DNA of 8,487 nucleotides from JADKCL01 sp046050405 (lineage in GTDB: Bacteria; Bacteroidota; Bacteroidia; J057; JADKCL01), in NCBI GenBank assembly GCA_046050405.1, contig JBJOPY010000256.1, forward strand, positions 1 through 8,487. The letters run 5' to 3'. Positions 1-6,953 of this stretch are shown here, one piece after another. Below the pieces are notes generated by a model, which did not search any database, had not been told where the DNA came from, and saw only the letters and a list, made by a program, of their open reading frames with translations. How positions within the stretch are numbered: position 1 is the first letter of the stretch; each line of letters starts with the position of its first letter. The position numbers and the translations under genes are program-made.

Positions 1-643
1 CCACCATGCAGGATTTGACCTCGGACACCGCTTGCGAAGGGGTGTGGCCTGCCAGCATCCGGGCACGGGCCGCACCGCAGCAGGCTTCGGCGAGGCCCGT
101 CGCGGCTTCGTCCCGCTTGAGGAGTATCGCGGCGATGAGCCGCCATGCCATCAAGGCTCCCCAATAGAACGGACGACCCTCTAAGGTTTCACGCAGCGTC
201 GGGAGATGCCATTCCTCGGGCAAGGGCTTTTCACGCTCCATGACCTGGACGGCCTTCTCCTCACTGGGGATGTTCGCCCAGTAGAGGGCGGTGGAGATGG
301 CTTCGGCGGGGGAGAGAATCCGGTCATGTGCCACGGCAAGGGGTACGGGGTCTTCCAAGCCCAATGTCAGCCCATGCCCCCAAGCCTCTGAGAGCACCTG
401 GGCGGCACCAATGCCCCCTCGCACCAGGCATTCCCGTCCCCAAAACCGCAGACCCCAGACCCATGCCTCAAAATCGGCCAATTCCCGGGTGATCGCGTAG
501 GGACTCGGCCGATAGCCTTCGGATTCGTCGGCTCCCGACCGCTCGAAATACTTCTTGAGCTCCATTTTTTCAGGCACATGCAGGGGCCGGTGTTCCAGGG
601 TGGAAGGAAAGAAGTCGTTTTCCGGCGAAGGACGGATGAACAT
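1..643 (-). CDS. Uncharacterised protein, truncated by the left window edge
   Basis: A reading frame on the minus strand stays open from an ATG at 643-641 to the left edge, giving at least 214 residues with no stop. The translation looks like real protein: it is rich in Trp, Ala and Glu and has alternating charged and hydrophobic helices. A Trp-rich stretch (DFEAWVWGLRFWG) lies at about residues 57-69, and an amphipathic or hydrophobic segment (WGALMAWRLIAAILLK) starts near residue 161. There is no signal peptide. A second in-frame ATG at 565-563 (residue 27) is a possible alternative start; the 643 start is preferred because residues 1-26 read as plausible protein. No strong Shine-Dalgarno precedes either start. 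It is divergent from the Fur-family gene, 119 bp away. I do not recognise the family. The mostly helical, Ala-rich C-terminal half suggests a soluble helical domain, without functional meaning. Confidence 0.75.
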   Translation of the reverse strand, partial: MFIRPSPENDFFPSTLEHRPLHVPEKMELKKYFERSGADESEGYRPSPYAITRELADFEAWVWGLRFWGRECLVRGGIGAAQVLSEAWGHGLTLGLEDPVPLAVAHDRILSPAEAISTALYWANIPSEEKAVQVMEREKPLPEEWHLPTLRETLEGRPFYWGALMAWRLIAAILLKRDEAATGLAEACCGAARARMLAGHTPSQAVSEVKSCMV

Positions 644-762
644 GCTGCAATTTAGGAAGGAAACGATGATGGAGGATGGAATGTGGGCTGGGGTAGGTGT
701 GAACCAGCCAATTTCCCCGTTGCAATCCGCTTTTTCCGTATCTTCACTGCCCAAAGTTCAGC
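644..762. promoter_or_regulatory. Divergent intergenic region between the left-edge gene and fur
   Basis: These 119 bp separate two divergent starts and must carry the start signals of both genes unless those lie inside coding sequence. For the plus strand the best match is TTG at 720-722, 16 nt, then TATCTTCA at 739-746, a weak fit to the Bacteroidota -33/-7 pattern with short spacing. For the minus strand only a degenerate TAAATTGC just before the start is visible. I found no palindrome resembling a Fur box (alternating GATAAT-type repeats), so autoregulation is not supported by sequence here. Confidence 0.3.
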
Positions 763-1263
763 ATGCAAGAGTCGGCAACCGATCGCGCAAAAGCGAAAAT
801 CCAGGAGGTAAGGGGGATATTCTCCCGGTACCTTGACAAGCGTGGGCAACGGAAGACGCCGGTCCGGTTCTTGATCCTGGAAGAAATCTACAATCGCACC
901 GACCATTTCGATGTGGAGTCACTCTACCTTCAGATGAAGGACAAGAACCACCCGGTGAGCCGGGCCACGGTTTACAATACCCTGGATCTGCTGCTCGAGT
1001 GCGACCTGGTCAAGCGGCACCAGTTCGGCACAGGGCAGGCGGTCTATGAGAAGAGCTATGGCTTCCGGCAACATGACCACCTGATTTGCCTGGACTGTCG
1101 CGAGGTGCTCGAGTTTTGCGACCCGAGGGTGGGGGAAATCCAGAACATGATCGGCCACCTGCTCAGCAAGCGCATTCTGCACCATTCACTCGTGCTGTAT
1201 GGCAATTGCACCCGTGAAAACTGTGAAAACCGCAGCACATACCCAGACCAACCACAGGAATGA
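763..1263 (+). CDS. Fur-family metal-responsive transcriptional regulator
   Basis: This 166-residue cytoplasmic DNA-binding repressor is of the Fur/PerR/Zur type. The N-terminal winged helix spans about residues 13-95, with the family signature R-x-TP-x-R (30-35) and the recognition helix VSRATVYNTLDLL (65-77). The C-terminal dimerisation and metal domain carries HDH (104-106), C109-x2-C112 and C149-x4-C154, the two CxxC-like pairs that normally hold a structural zinc. H140/H141 and the acidic residues around E117 are candidate regulatory-site ligands. Length is close to the usual 130-170 residues. The start at 763 is the first ATG after the divergent spacer; no clear Shine-Dalgarno is seen. 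The gene overlaps the STAS gene by 4 bp, and purA follows. Which metal or signal it senses (Fe, Zn, Mn or peroxide) cannot be read from the sequence, so no symbol is given. Confidence 0.93.
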   Translation: MQESATDRAKAKIQEVRGIFSRYLDKRGQRKTPVRFLILEEIYNRTDHFDVESLYLQMKDKNHPVSRATVYNTLDLLLECDLVKRHQFGTGQAVYEKSYGFRQHDHLICLDCREVLEFCDPRVGEIQNMIGHLLSKRILHHSLVLYGNCTRENCENRSTYPDQPQE

Positions 1264-1613
1264 AGTTCGAATTTGAAGGGAAAGACCCGCTCACCGGCGT
1301 GTTCAGGCTCAGCGGCAGCATGATCGGCGAAACCCATGGCATGCCCTTGGTGGAGGCACTCAATGAGCAAATGGGAAATGGCTACCTGCTGTTCATCCTG
1401 GATTTGACCGATCTGAAGCATATCAATTCCAGCGGATTGGGCGTCTTCATCACCCTCCTCACCAGGGCACGGAAAAAGGACGGCGAAGTGGTGATCGTCA
1501 ATCCTTCTCAGAGCATTCGCAGCCTGTTCATGATCACCAAGCTGAATTCCATTTTCAGCATCTACGACACTGTGGAGGCGGCCATCGAAGGCCTGCTGTC
1601 ACAGTCACGGTGA
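1260..1613 (+). CDS. STAS-domain protein, anti-sigma factor antagonist type
   Basis: A 117-residue protein consisting of a single STAS domain, the fold of SpoIIAA/RsbV. The hallmark is LKHINSSGLGVFI at about residues 52-64. S57 or S58 sits where anti-sigma antagonists are phosphorylated by their partner kinase, so the phospho-switch site is intact. The flanking segments (LLFILDLTDL, EVVIVNPSQSIRSLF) are the expected beta strands and helix. Its ATG overlaps the fur stop in an ATGA arrangement, implying translational coupling. No HPK-like anti-sigma kinase, PP2C phosphatase or sigma factor lies nearby, so its partner must be encoded elsewhere if it works as a partner switch. It is cytoplasmic: there are no membrane segments, which rules out a SulP transporter tail. 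Known for the family: binding of anti-sigma factors. Inferred: the same role here. Confidence 0.9.
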   Translation: MKFEFEGKDPLTGVFRLSGSMIGETHGMPLVEALNEQMGNGYLLFILDLTDLKHINSSGLGVFITLLTRARKKDGEVVIVNPSQSIRSLFMITKLNSIFSIYDTVEAAIEGLLSQSR

Positions 1614-1659
1614 TCCCCTTGAAACAAACTTTCCGTCCAGCCTGCGACCGCGTGACTGT
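1601..1659 (+). other. Inverted repeat around the STAS gene stop codon
   Basis: ACAGTCACG (1601-1609) and its reverse complement CGTGACTGT (1651-1659) form perfect 9-bp arms with a 41-nt loop. The first arm lies within the last STAS codons and the second in the gap before purA. No T-tract follows (the next bases are CACCCCCC), so it is not a standard intrinsic terminator. It might be an RNA structure separating the fur-STAS and purA-pabB transcripts, or chance. Confidence 0.3.
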
Positions 1660-1828
1660 CACCCCCCAGATATTTCCAGCCGCAGTGCACCCTTCCTACG
1701 CCCGTAATGTGCTTATAATTGCGCTTTCCTGGCGATGGATCCTCATTTGGCACGGCAATCTCAGATTGTGGAAAAATACCTGGCGAATCAGAACCCGCCA
1801 TCGCGTATTTTCGCGGTCAACTGGCCGA

Positions 1829-1845
1829 GCCTGCCGTATGCAGGC
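1829..1845 (+). other. Hairpin just upstream of the purA start
   Basis: GCCTGC (1829-1834) and GCAGGC (1840-1845) are perfect 6-bp arms around a CGTAT loop, ending 14 nt before the purA ATG. Outer bases TGG (1822-1824) and CCA (1848-1850) could extend the stem past small internal loops. In the 246-bp gap before purA I also see TATAAT at 1714-1719 and TATTTTCG at 1806-1813 (one mismatch to TAnnTTTG), but neither has a properly spaced upstream box. The hairpin lies where ribosomes bind and could modulate translation; this is inference. Confidence 0.35.
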
Positions 1846-1859
1846 AGCCACTGAATACA

Positions 1860-3128
1860 ATGGTAGATGTACTCTTAGGTTTGCAATGGGGGGACGAAGG
1901 GAAGGGAAAGATCGTGGATGTCCTCGCACCCCGCTATGACATCGTCGCAAGGTTTCAAGGTGGGCCGAATGCAGGGCATACCATTATTTTTGACGGGAAG
2001 AAATATGTCCTCCACTTGATCCCCTCGGGGATCTTCCATGCCGGCATCCAGAACCTGATCGGGAACGGGGTCGTGGTGGATCCCGTGATCCTGCGCAGGG
2101 AGATCGAAGGACTCAAGGCTGCTGGTGTCCCCGTGGAGGACCGCCTGCTTATCTCCCGGCGCGTCAACCTCATCCTGCCCACCCACAGACTGCTGGATGC
2201 CGCCTCAGAGCTCGCCCATGGCGACAAGAAGATCGGCTCTACGCTGAAGGGGATCGGCCCCACCTACCGCGATAAAATCGGCCGTGACGGCATCCGCATC
2301 GGTGACATTGCCTCTCCCCGGTTCCGTGAGAGGTATGCCGCTGCTGTCACCCGCCACCGGCAAATGCTCGCGGCCCTCGGGATGGAGGTCGATCTCGCAG
2401 AGGCGGAAGAGGCATTCTTCGAAGCCATCCGATACCTGGATTGCATCCGACTGACGGATTCGGAACACTATCTGCAAAAGGCCATTGACGATGGCAAACG
2501 CATCCTCGCGGAGGGTGCACAGGGCACCATGCTCGACATCGACTTTGGCTCCTACCCTTACGTCACGAGTTCCAATACCATCACGGCAGGCGCATGCACT
2601 GGCCTAGGCATTTCACCCCGCCAAATCGGCAGGGTCTATGGCATCTTCAAGGCCTACAGCACCCGTGTCGGCGGGGGGCCCTTCCCGACGGAGCTGAACA
2701 ATGCCACGGGTGAAGCCCTGCGTGCCGCAGGGCATGAATTCGGGGCCACGACCGGCAGGCCCCGGCGCTGCGGTTGGCTGGACATGGTCGCGCTCAAGTT
2801 TGCCGTCCGCATCAATGGGGTCACCGACCTCATCATGACCAAGGCGGATGTGCTCAGCATCCTGGACGAAGTGCGCGTGGCCGAGGAATACCTGATCGAT
2901 GGTCAGTTGACCAGCGACCTGCCGTTCGACCTCGAGGCAGACATCCATCCGCAGTACCGCAGCTTCGCTCCCTGGAAGTCTGGCCTCGGCGAGGTGACCA
3001 AGATCTCCGAGATTCCAGCGACGCTCCGTGCGTACATGGATTACCTGCTGGCAGAGCTGAAGGTGCCGATCACCATCCTGTCCCTGGGGCCTGACCGTGA
3101 CCAGACCTTGGAATTGGGCGGGGGCTGA
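1860..3128 (+). CDS. purA: Adenylosuccinate synthetase (IMP-aspartate ligase)
   Basis: This enzyme joins IMP and aspartate using GTP to make adenylosuccinate, the first committed step from IMP to AMP, in the cytoplasm. The start at 1860 gives 422 residues, the normal bacterial size. It opens with the P-loop-like signature GLQWGDEGKGK (residues 7-17), in which D12 is the expected catalytic base. H40 in GGPNAGHT is the catalytic histidine, and GST at 126-128 begins an IMP-binding loop (GSTLKGIGPTYRDK). Further signatures are EGAQGTMLDIDFGSYPYVTSS, GGGPFPTEL and TTGRPRRCGWLD. The frame is open upstream to a TTG at 1719, but those 47 residues have no counterpart in the family, so 1860 is preferred. 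The stop is 1 bp from the next gene, so the two are probably co-transcribed. All key residues are intact. Confidence 0.98.
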   Translation: MVDVLLGLQWGDEGKGKIVDVLAPRYDIVARFQGGPNAGHTIIFDGKKYVLHLIPSGIFHAGIQNLIGNGVVVDPVILRREIEGLKAAGVPVEDRLLISRRVNLILPTHRLLDAASELAHGDKKIGSTLKGIGPTYRDKIGRDGIRIGDIASPRFRERYAAAVTRHRQMLAALGMEVDLAEAEEAFFEAIRYLDCIRLTDSEHYLQKAIDDGKRILAEGAQGTMLDIDFGSYPYVTSSNTITAGACTGLGISPRQIGRVYGIFKAYSTRVGGGPFPTELNNATGEALRAAGHEFGATTGRPRRCGWLDMVALKFAVRINGVTDLIMTKADVLSILDEVRVAEEYLIDGQLTSDLPFDLEADIHPQYRSFAPWKSGLGEVTKISEIPATLRAYMDYLLAELKVPITILSLGPDRDQTLELGGG

Positions 3129-3129
3129 G

Positions 3130-4404
3130 ATGGACGGGCGCCGAATCCTTTCCGATCCCACCGGAATCCTCAAGCGCCATCTCCTGCACTGGGCGGCATT
3201 GCAACCGTACTGCCTCTGGTTGGATTCCTGTGGAAGCAGCACCGACCGTTATGGAGACCATGAATTCATGGTGGGCGTTGCTCTGCAGTGGGATGCCGGG
3301 TTGGCCCATCACCTGGACGAGCTGGGGCGGACGATGGCCCATGGGCCCCGGGGCTGGCACTTCGGCTTTCTGGGCTACGACCTGAAGGATGAGCTCGAGC
3401 CTCGGCTGCGGGCAGATCTCCAGAGCAGTGTCGCATTTCCGGGAATGGGCATCTTCAGGGCGGATGTGGTGGTGACGCAGAAGCGCAATTCCTCGGAGGT
3501 GATCTTCGAAGCTGGCTACTCGGAGCGCATCCACCATGCGATTCTGGATACCCCCTCACCGAAGGCCGGGGTTCATGGTTTCACAGGCTTCACCAGCAAT
3601 TTCACGGAAGCAGAATACTGCCACACCGTTGAGCGGATTCGGCAGCACATCCTCGAGGGCGAAGTCTATGAGGTCAACCTCTCCCAATGCTTTACTGCGG
3701 CCATACGGATCGATGCACCGGTGACGCTCTGGGAGCGGCTGGTGCAGTCCTCGCCCGTGCCGTTTTCAGGATACTGCAAATGGGGCGATCTCCACGTGCT
3801 CTGTGCCTCCCCGGAGAGGTTTCTGCGTCTGCATGGACATCGGCTGACCACGCAGCCCATCAAGGGCACCTCCCCGCGCGGCGCGACACCCGAGGCGGAT
3901 GCACAAAGTGCCCACCGGCTTCGCACCTCGCCGAAGGAGCAAGCCGAGAATGTCATGATCGTGGACCTCAGCAGGAATGACCTGCACCGCAGTTGCGAAA
4001 CGGGAAGCGTGGAGGTTCCGCAGCTCTTCGAGCTGCAGACCTTCCCGCAGGTGCATCACCTCGTGTCCACCGTCACAGGGCGAAAACGCAAGGACCTGAG
4101 TGCCGTGGATGTGCTGCGGAACACCTTTCCACCCGGCAGCATGACCGGCGCCCCCAAGATCCGTGCCTGCGAACTCATCGCACAGTACGAGCGCTTGTCG
4201 AGGGGGGTGTATTCCGGTGGGCTGGGCTATTTCGCCCCCGATGGTGGCTTTGATTTCAACGTCGTGATCAGGTCGCTGGTGTACGATGCCAGTGCCCACC
4301 GCATCTCTTACCATGTGGGTGGTGCAATCACCTGGGACAGCGTCCCGGAAGAGGAGTATGCCGAAACGATCCTGAAGGCAAAGGCCATCGAAGGGCTGTT
4401 TTGA
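3130..4404 (+). CDS. pabB: Aminodeoxychorismate synthase component I (PabB-like, chorismate-binding family)
   Basis: A 424-residue member of the TrpE/PabB/EntC chorismate-binding superfamily. The divergent N-terminal part (about 1-150) is followed by the conserved catalytic domain. Visible motifs are EGEVYEVNLSQ; ASPERFL; PIKGT at 243-247; ENVMIVDLSRND; HHLVS with H310 as the expected catalytic histidine; FPPGSMTGAPK at 333-343; SGGLGYF; and a C-terminal Glu-rich metal-binding helix (EEEYAETILKAKA). K245 in PIKGT matches the lysine that PabB uses as nucleophile; anthranilate synthases typically have Ala there (PIAGT). This favours 4-amino-4-deoxychorismate formation for folate. The amidotransferase subunit (PabA/TrpG) and the lyase PabC are not in the window. 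The ATG at 3130 lies 1 bp after the purA stop, implying coupling. An upstream in-frame GTG at 3097 lies inside purA and is less likely. Confidence 0.9.
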   Translation: MDGRRILSDPTGILKRHLLHWAALQPYCLWLDSCGSSTDRYGDHEFMVGVALQWDAGLAHHLDELGRTMAHGPRGWHFGFLGYDLKDELEPRLRADLQSSVAFPGMGIFRADVVVTQKRNSSEVIFEAGYSERIHHAILDTPSPKAGVHGFTGFTSNFTEAEYCHTVERIRQHILEGEVYEVNLSQCFTAAIRIDAPVTLWERLVQSSPVPFSGYCKWGDLHVLCASPERFLRLHGHRLTTQPIKGTSPRGATPEADAQSAHRLRTSPKEQAENVMIVDLSRNDLHRSCETGSVEVPQLFELQTFPQVHHLVSTVTGRKRKDLSAVDVLRNTFPPGSMTGAPKIRACELIAQYERLSRGVYSGGLGYFAPDGGFDFNVVIRSLVYDASAHRISYHVGGAITWDSVPEEEYAETILKAKAIEGLF

Positions 4405-4707
4405 ATAAGCCCGCCCCGGGGAAGCCCCTGGCGACCGGCCAGAGGGGGTGGCACCACGTACCGGAAAGGCTGGGGAGTACTGCAACGATCCCGCCCACTC
4501 AAAATCCCGGGATTCACCCATTGCCCTGGCTTGAGGCCTGCTCCGATCGGACACCCCACCCTTCTACGCCCGGGCCCAGTCTGCTTCCGGCCTGCGGGGG
4601 ATGGCCATGGCGGCTATTCTGCCATTTTGTCATCCGACCATCCGTTGGCACCATTTTTTCTCAGCACGTTTCGCAGAACATCATTATACCCCAGAAATAC
4701 AGGAATT
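4405..4707. other. Gene-free spacer between pabB and htpG
   Basis: These 303 bp hold no supportable gene. A hairpin follows pabB: CCC plus CTGGC (4425-4432), a GACCG loop, then GCCAG plus GGG (4438-4446) with one bulged A. It is not followed by a T-tract, so at best it is a weak or Rho-assisted end. A 12-bp perfect palindrome inside a repeated 16-mer sits at 4499-4514. The htpG promoter should lie in the distal part (4600-4700), which is richer in T (CCATTTTTTCTC near 4650-4662), but I find no convincing -33/-7 pair and no CIRCE-like heat-shock inverted repeat. The htpG frame stays open backwards to 4531, but that extension has no HtpG-like sequence. Confidence 0.6.
4499..4514. repeat. Intergenic palindromic 16-mer, copy 1
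   Basis: TCAAAATCCCGGGATT occurs here and again at 7543-7558 in the same orientation. It contains the perfect 12-bp palindrome AATCCCGGGATT. Both copies lie in non-coding DNA and the flanks differ. It could be a protein-binding operator, a dispersed palindromic element or the core of a degraded repeat. Confidence 0.6.
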
Positions 4708-6546
4708 ATGGCAGAAGTACTTGAACCCCAGACCGAAACAGGATCCATCTCCGTCCATACCGAGAACATTTTCCCGATCATCAAGAAATCGCTGTACAGC
4801 GACCACGAGATCTTCATTCGCGAGCTCGTCTCCAACGCCGTGGATGCCTCCCAGAAAATCAAGCACCTGGCAGACATCGGCCAATTCAAGGAGGAGCTTG
4901 GGGAGCTGAAGGTCGTGGTCGAACTGGACAGCGATGCCAAAACCATCACCATCAGGGACAATGGGATCGGAATGAGTGCCGACGAGGTGCGCAAGTACAT
5001 CAACCAGGTTGCGTTCTCGGGTGCAGAGGAATTCGTCCAGAAATTCAAAAACCTGCAGGACAAGCGTGACACGATCATCGGACAATTTGGCCTGGGCTTT
5101 TACTCAGCCTTCATGGTGTCCAGTCAAGTGGAGATCGTCACCCGCAGCTACAAGAAGAATACCGGTGCCGTACGCTGGACCTGCGACGGCTCCACCACCT
5201 ACACCCTGGACAAAGGCGACCGGAAGGCGCGCGGGACCGATGTGATCCTGCACATCGCCGAAGACAGCGAGGAGTTTCTGGACAAGTCCCGCATCAAGAA
5301 CATCCTGAACAAGTACTGCAAATTCCTTCCGGTCCATGTGGAGTTTGACGGGGAGCTGATCAACAAGAGCGAGCCGCTCTGGAAGCGGAAGCCCACGGAC
5401 ATCCAGGACCAGGAATATCTGGAATTCTTCAGGGCACTCTATCCCTACTCCGAGGAGCCGCTGTTCTGGATTCACCTGAACGTGGATTATCCGTTTGACC
5501 TGACGGGGATCCTCTATTTTCCCAAGCTCCGCAACGAAGGTGATTTGAAGCGCGACAGGATTCACCTGTACTCGCGGCAGGTGTTCATCACGGACAATGT
5601 CGAGAACATCGTCCCGGACTACCTCGGCCTCTTGCAGGGGGTGATCGACAGCCCGGACATTCCGTTGAACGTCTCCCGCAGTTACTTGCAGACCGATTCC
5701 AATGTGCGCAAGATCAGCACCTACATCAGTAAAAAGGTCGCCGACAGGCTCAAGGAGATCTTCGCCGAGGATCGCCAGAAATTCGTGGAGAAATGGAAGG
5801 ACATCGAGGTCTTCGCGAAGTATGGCATGATCAGCGACGAAAAATTCTATGAGAAGGCGGAAGAGTTCGCATTGCTCAGGAACGTTTCCGAAGAGCATTA
5901 TACCCTCAAGGAATATAGGGAGAAAATCGCTGCGAACCAGACGGACAAGGATGGCAATGTGGTGTACCTCTACTGCGCTGACCGCGACCATCAGGACAGC
6001 TTCATCCAATCCGCCATGAAGAAAGGCTATGATGTGCTCCACATGGGTGCGCTGATCGACTCCCACTTCATCGGATTCATTGAGCGGAAGCTGGAGAAGT
6101 GCACCTGGAAGCGGGTGGACAGCGATGCGATCGACAAACTGATCGCCAAGGACACGGCCGAACCTAGCGTCCTGAACGAGGAGCAGACGGCCGCCATCGT
6201 GGAGCTTTACAAGAAGGTAGCCGGGGAAAGCGCCATGACCGTGCGTGCACAGGCACTGGGGGCGGAAGAGATGCCCGTGGTCCTTGTGCGCCCGGAATTC
6301 TTCCGCAGGATGCGTGAGCAGGCGATGCTCGGCGGCATGGGCGCGGGGCTGAACCGCGACATGGTTGAGGTCGTCATCAACAGCAGCCACGAACTGGCAT
6401 CCCACATCATGACCGAAGGCAACGTCGAAGCCCAGGAATCCATGGCGCGCCAGCTTCTCGACCTTGCGAAGCTGTCCCAGGGAATGCTGAGCGGTAAGGA
6501 ACTGACCGGCTTCATCGCCCGCAGCGTGAGCTTGGTGGGCAGATAA
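4708..6546 (+). CDS. htpG: Chaperone protein HtpG (bacterial Hsp90)
   Basis: This ATP-dependent homodimeric chaperone helps proteins mature and recover from stress in the cytoplasm. The start at 4708 gives 612 residues, a normal bacterial HtpG size. The N-terminal GHKL ATPase domain has IRELVSNAVDA (37-47; E39 catalytic, N43 for magnesium), DNGIGMS (84-90) and the ATP-lid motif GQFGLGFYSAFMV (125-137). The middle domain contains the ATP-contacting arginine R324 in LNVSRSYLQ. The C-terminal dimerisation domain (about 500-612) includes EEMPVVLVRPEFFRRM and ends without the eukaryotic MEEVD tail, as expected. The upstream in-frame extension to 4531 is Pro/Arg-rich and non-homologous, so MAEVLEPQTETG is the preferred N-terminus. 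It appears monocistronic: 303 bp separate it from pabB, and a strong hairpin follows. Confidence 0.98.
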   Translation: MAEVLEPQTETGSISVHTENIFPIIKKSLYSDHEIFIRELVSNAVDASQKIKHLADIGQFKEELGELKVVVELDSDAKTITIRDNGIGMSADEVRKYINQVAFSGAEEFVQKFKNLQDKRDTIIGQFGLGFYSAFMVSSQVEIVTRSYKKNTGAVRWTCDGSTTYTLDKGDRKARGTDVILHIAEDSEEFLDKSRIKNILNKYCKFLPVHVEFDGELINKSEPLWKRKPTDIQDQEYLEFFRALYPYSEEPLFWIHLNVDYPFDLTGILYFPKLRNEGDLKRDRIHLYSRQVFITDNVENIVPDYLGLLQGVIDSPDIPLNVSRSYLQTDSNVRKISTYISKKVADRLKEIFAEDRQKFVEKWKDIEVFAKYGMISDEKFYEKAEEFALLRNVSEEHYTLKEYREKIAANQTDKDGNVVYLYCADRDHQDSFIQSAMKKGYDVLHMGALIDSHFIGFIERKLEKCTWKRVDSDAIDKLIAKDTAEPSVLNEEQTAAIVELYKKVAGESAMTVRAQALGAEEMPVVLVRPEFFRRMREQAMLGGMGAGLNRDMVEVVINSSHELASHIMTEGNVEAQESMARQLLDLAKLSQGMLSGKELTGFIARSVSLVGR

Positions 6547-6579
6547 CCGGGGGGATTGCAGCGATCACGAACTGTAAGC

Positions 6580-6630
6580 ATGGGCGCATCCATGGTCCGC
6601 AACCGCGGGGAATGGATGCGCCCATCTTTT
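6580..6630 (+). terminator. Intrinsic terminator-like hairpin downstream of htpG
   Basis: ATGGGCGCATCCAT (6580-6593) and ATGGATGCGCCCAT (6612-6625) are perfect 14-bp inverted arms. The 18-nt loop itself contains CCGC (6597-6600) and GCGG (6605-6608), which can pair and extend the structure. The stem is followed by CTTTT (6626-6630), a short T-tract. It lies 33 bp after the htpG stop. The perfect long stem makes transcription termination the best reading; the weak T-tract leaves some doubt. Confidence 0.8.
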
Positions 6631-6709
6631 CGACCCCGGGAGAACACAAGGTCCGGGCGTGCCATCATCTAGGGCAATCTATCGTGCCGGGGATTTTAAC
6701 TTCCACATG

Positions 6710-6741
6710 ATCAATGGTTGTGCCCATCAATGGTGTTGCCC
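6710..6741. repeat. Two-unit tandem repeat of 16 bp
   Basis: ATCAATGGTTGTGCCC (6710-6725) is followed directly by ATCAATGGTGTTGCCC (6726-6741). The units differ only at two adjacent positions (TG versus GT). It lies in non-coding DNA beyond the htpG terminator. It may be a slippage duplication or a pair of binding sites. Confidence 0.7.
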
Positions 6742-6765
6742 GATTCGTGCCAGGTGAAAACAGGG

Positions 6766-6777
6766 AGGGGATCCCCT
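6766..6777. repeat. Perfect 12-bp palindrome
   Basis: AGGGGATCCCCT equals its own reverse complement. It lies in the spacer about 140 bp before the DUF4157 promoter candidate. It is too short and isolated to assign a role; an operator site or chance are both possible. Confidence 0.4.
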
Positions 6778-6906
6778 GACAGGTTGATAAAATGGCGCAG
6801 AAAACACCAAGTTACACCTGCCCCAAAGGCAATCTGATCGAACCTCAAGGCCAAGAGATTCCCCTGCATGTACTGTCTGGGGGCATCGATTTTTTCAGGG
6901 GAACAC

Positions 6907-6937
6907 TTGCATAAGTGGAAGGAATCAACCATATTTG
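6907..6937 (+). promoter_or_regulatory. Bacteroidota-type promoter candidate for the DUF4157 gene
   Basis: TTG at 6907-6909, a 20-nt spacer, then CATATTTG at 6930-6937, one mismatch from the Bacteroidota -7 consensus TAnnTTTG. Transcription would be expected to start near 6944, only about 10 nt before the ATG at 6954 or 22 nt before the ATG at 6966. The short leader is compatible with the weak use of Shine-Dalgarno sequences in this phylum. The assignment rests on pattern and spacing only. Confidence 0.5.
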
Positions 6938-6953
6938 CCTTCACCAGTAATTG

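Larger units (their letters stand above)
6547..6953. other. Long spacer between htpG and the DUF4157 gene
   Basis: About 400 bp without a supportable gene. It contains the htpG terminator hairpin, a 16-bp tandem duplication (6710-6741), a perfect palindrome AGGGGATCCCCT (6766-6777) and a promoter candidate (6907-6937). The stretch after 6650 is more AT-rich than the upstream genes. A minus-strand frame at 6711-6974 would give 87 residues, but its composition is not protein-like and it overlaps both the promoter candidate and the start of the next gene. Confidence 0.6.

Noticed and set aside
1719..1859. 47-codon N-terminal extension of purA from a TTG start.
   Set aside because: PurA proteins begin directly at the GLQWGDEGKGK region; the extension has no conserved sequence and the ATG at 1860 gives the usual length.
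4444..4460. GGGGGTGGCACCACG resembles the T-box anti-terminator motif (AGGGTGGNACCGCG).
   Set aside because: There is no recognisable stem I/specifier structure, no terminator T-tract, and the downstream gene is htpG rather than an aminoacyl-tRNA synthetase or amino-acid gene.
3766..4554. 262-codon minus-strand frame opposite pabB.
   Set aside because: It is a shadow frame: the plus strand encodes all conserved chorismate-binding motifs, and the minus-strand translation is low-information.
4531..4707. 59-codon N-terminal extension of htpG.
   Set aside because: It is Pro/Arg-rich and unlike any HtpG N-terminus; the ATG at 4708 yields a standard chaperone length.
5104..6405. Long 433-codon minus-strand frame opposite htpG.
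   Set aside because: It is a mirror frame of a clearly conserved GC-rich gene; the translation has no family features and htpG motifs are intact throughout.
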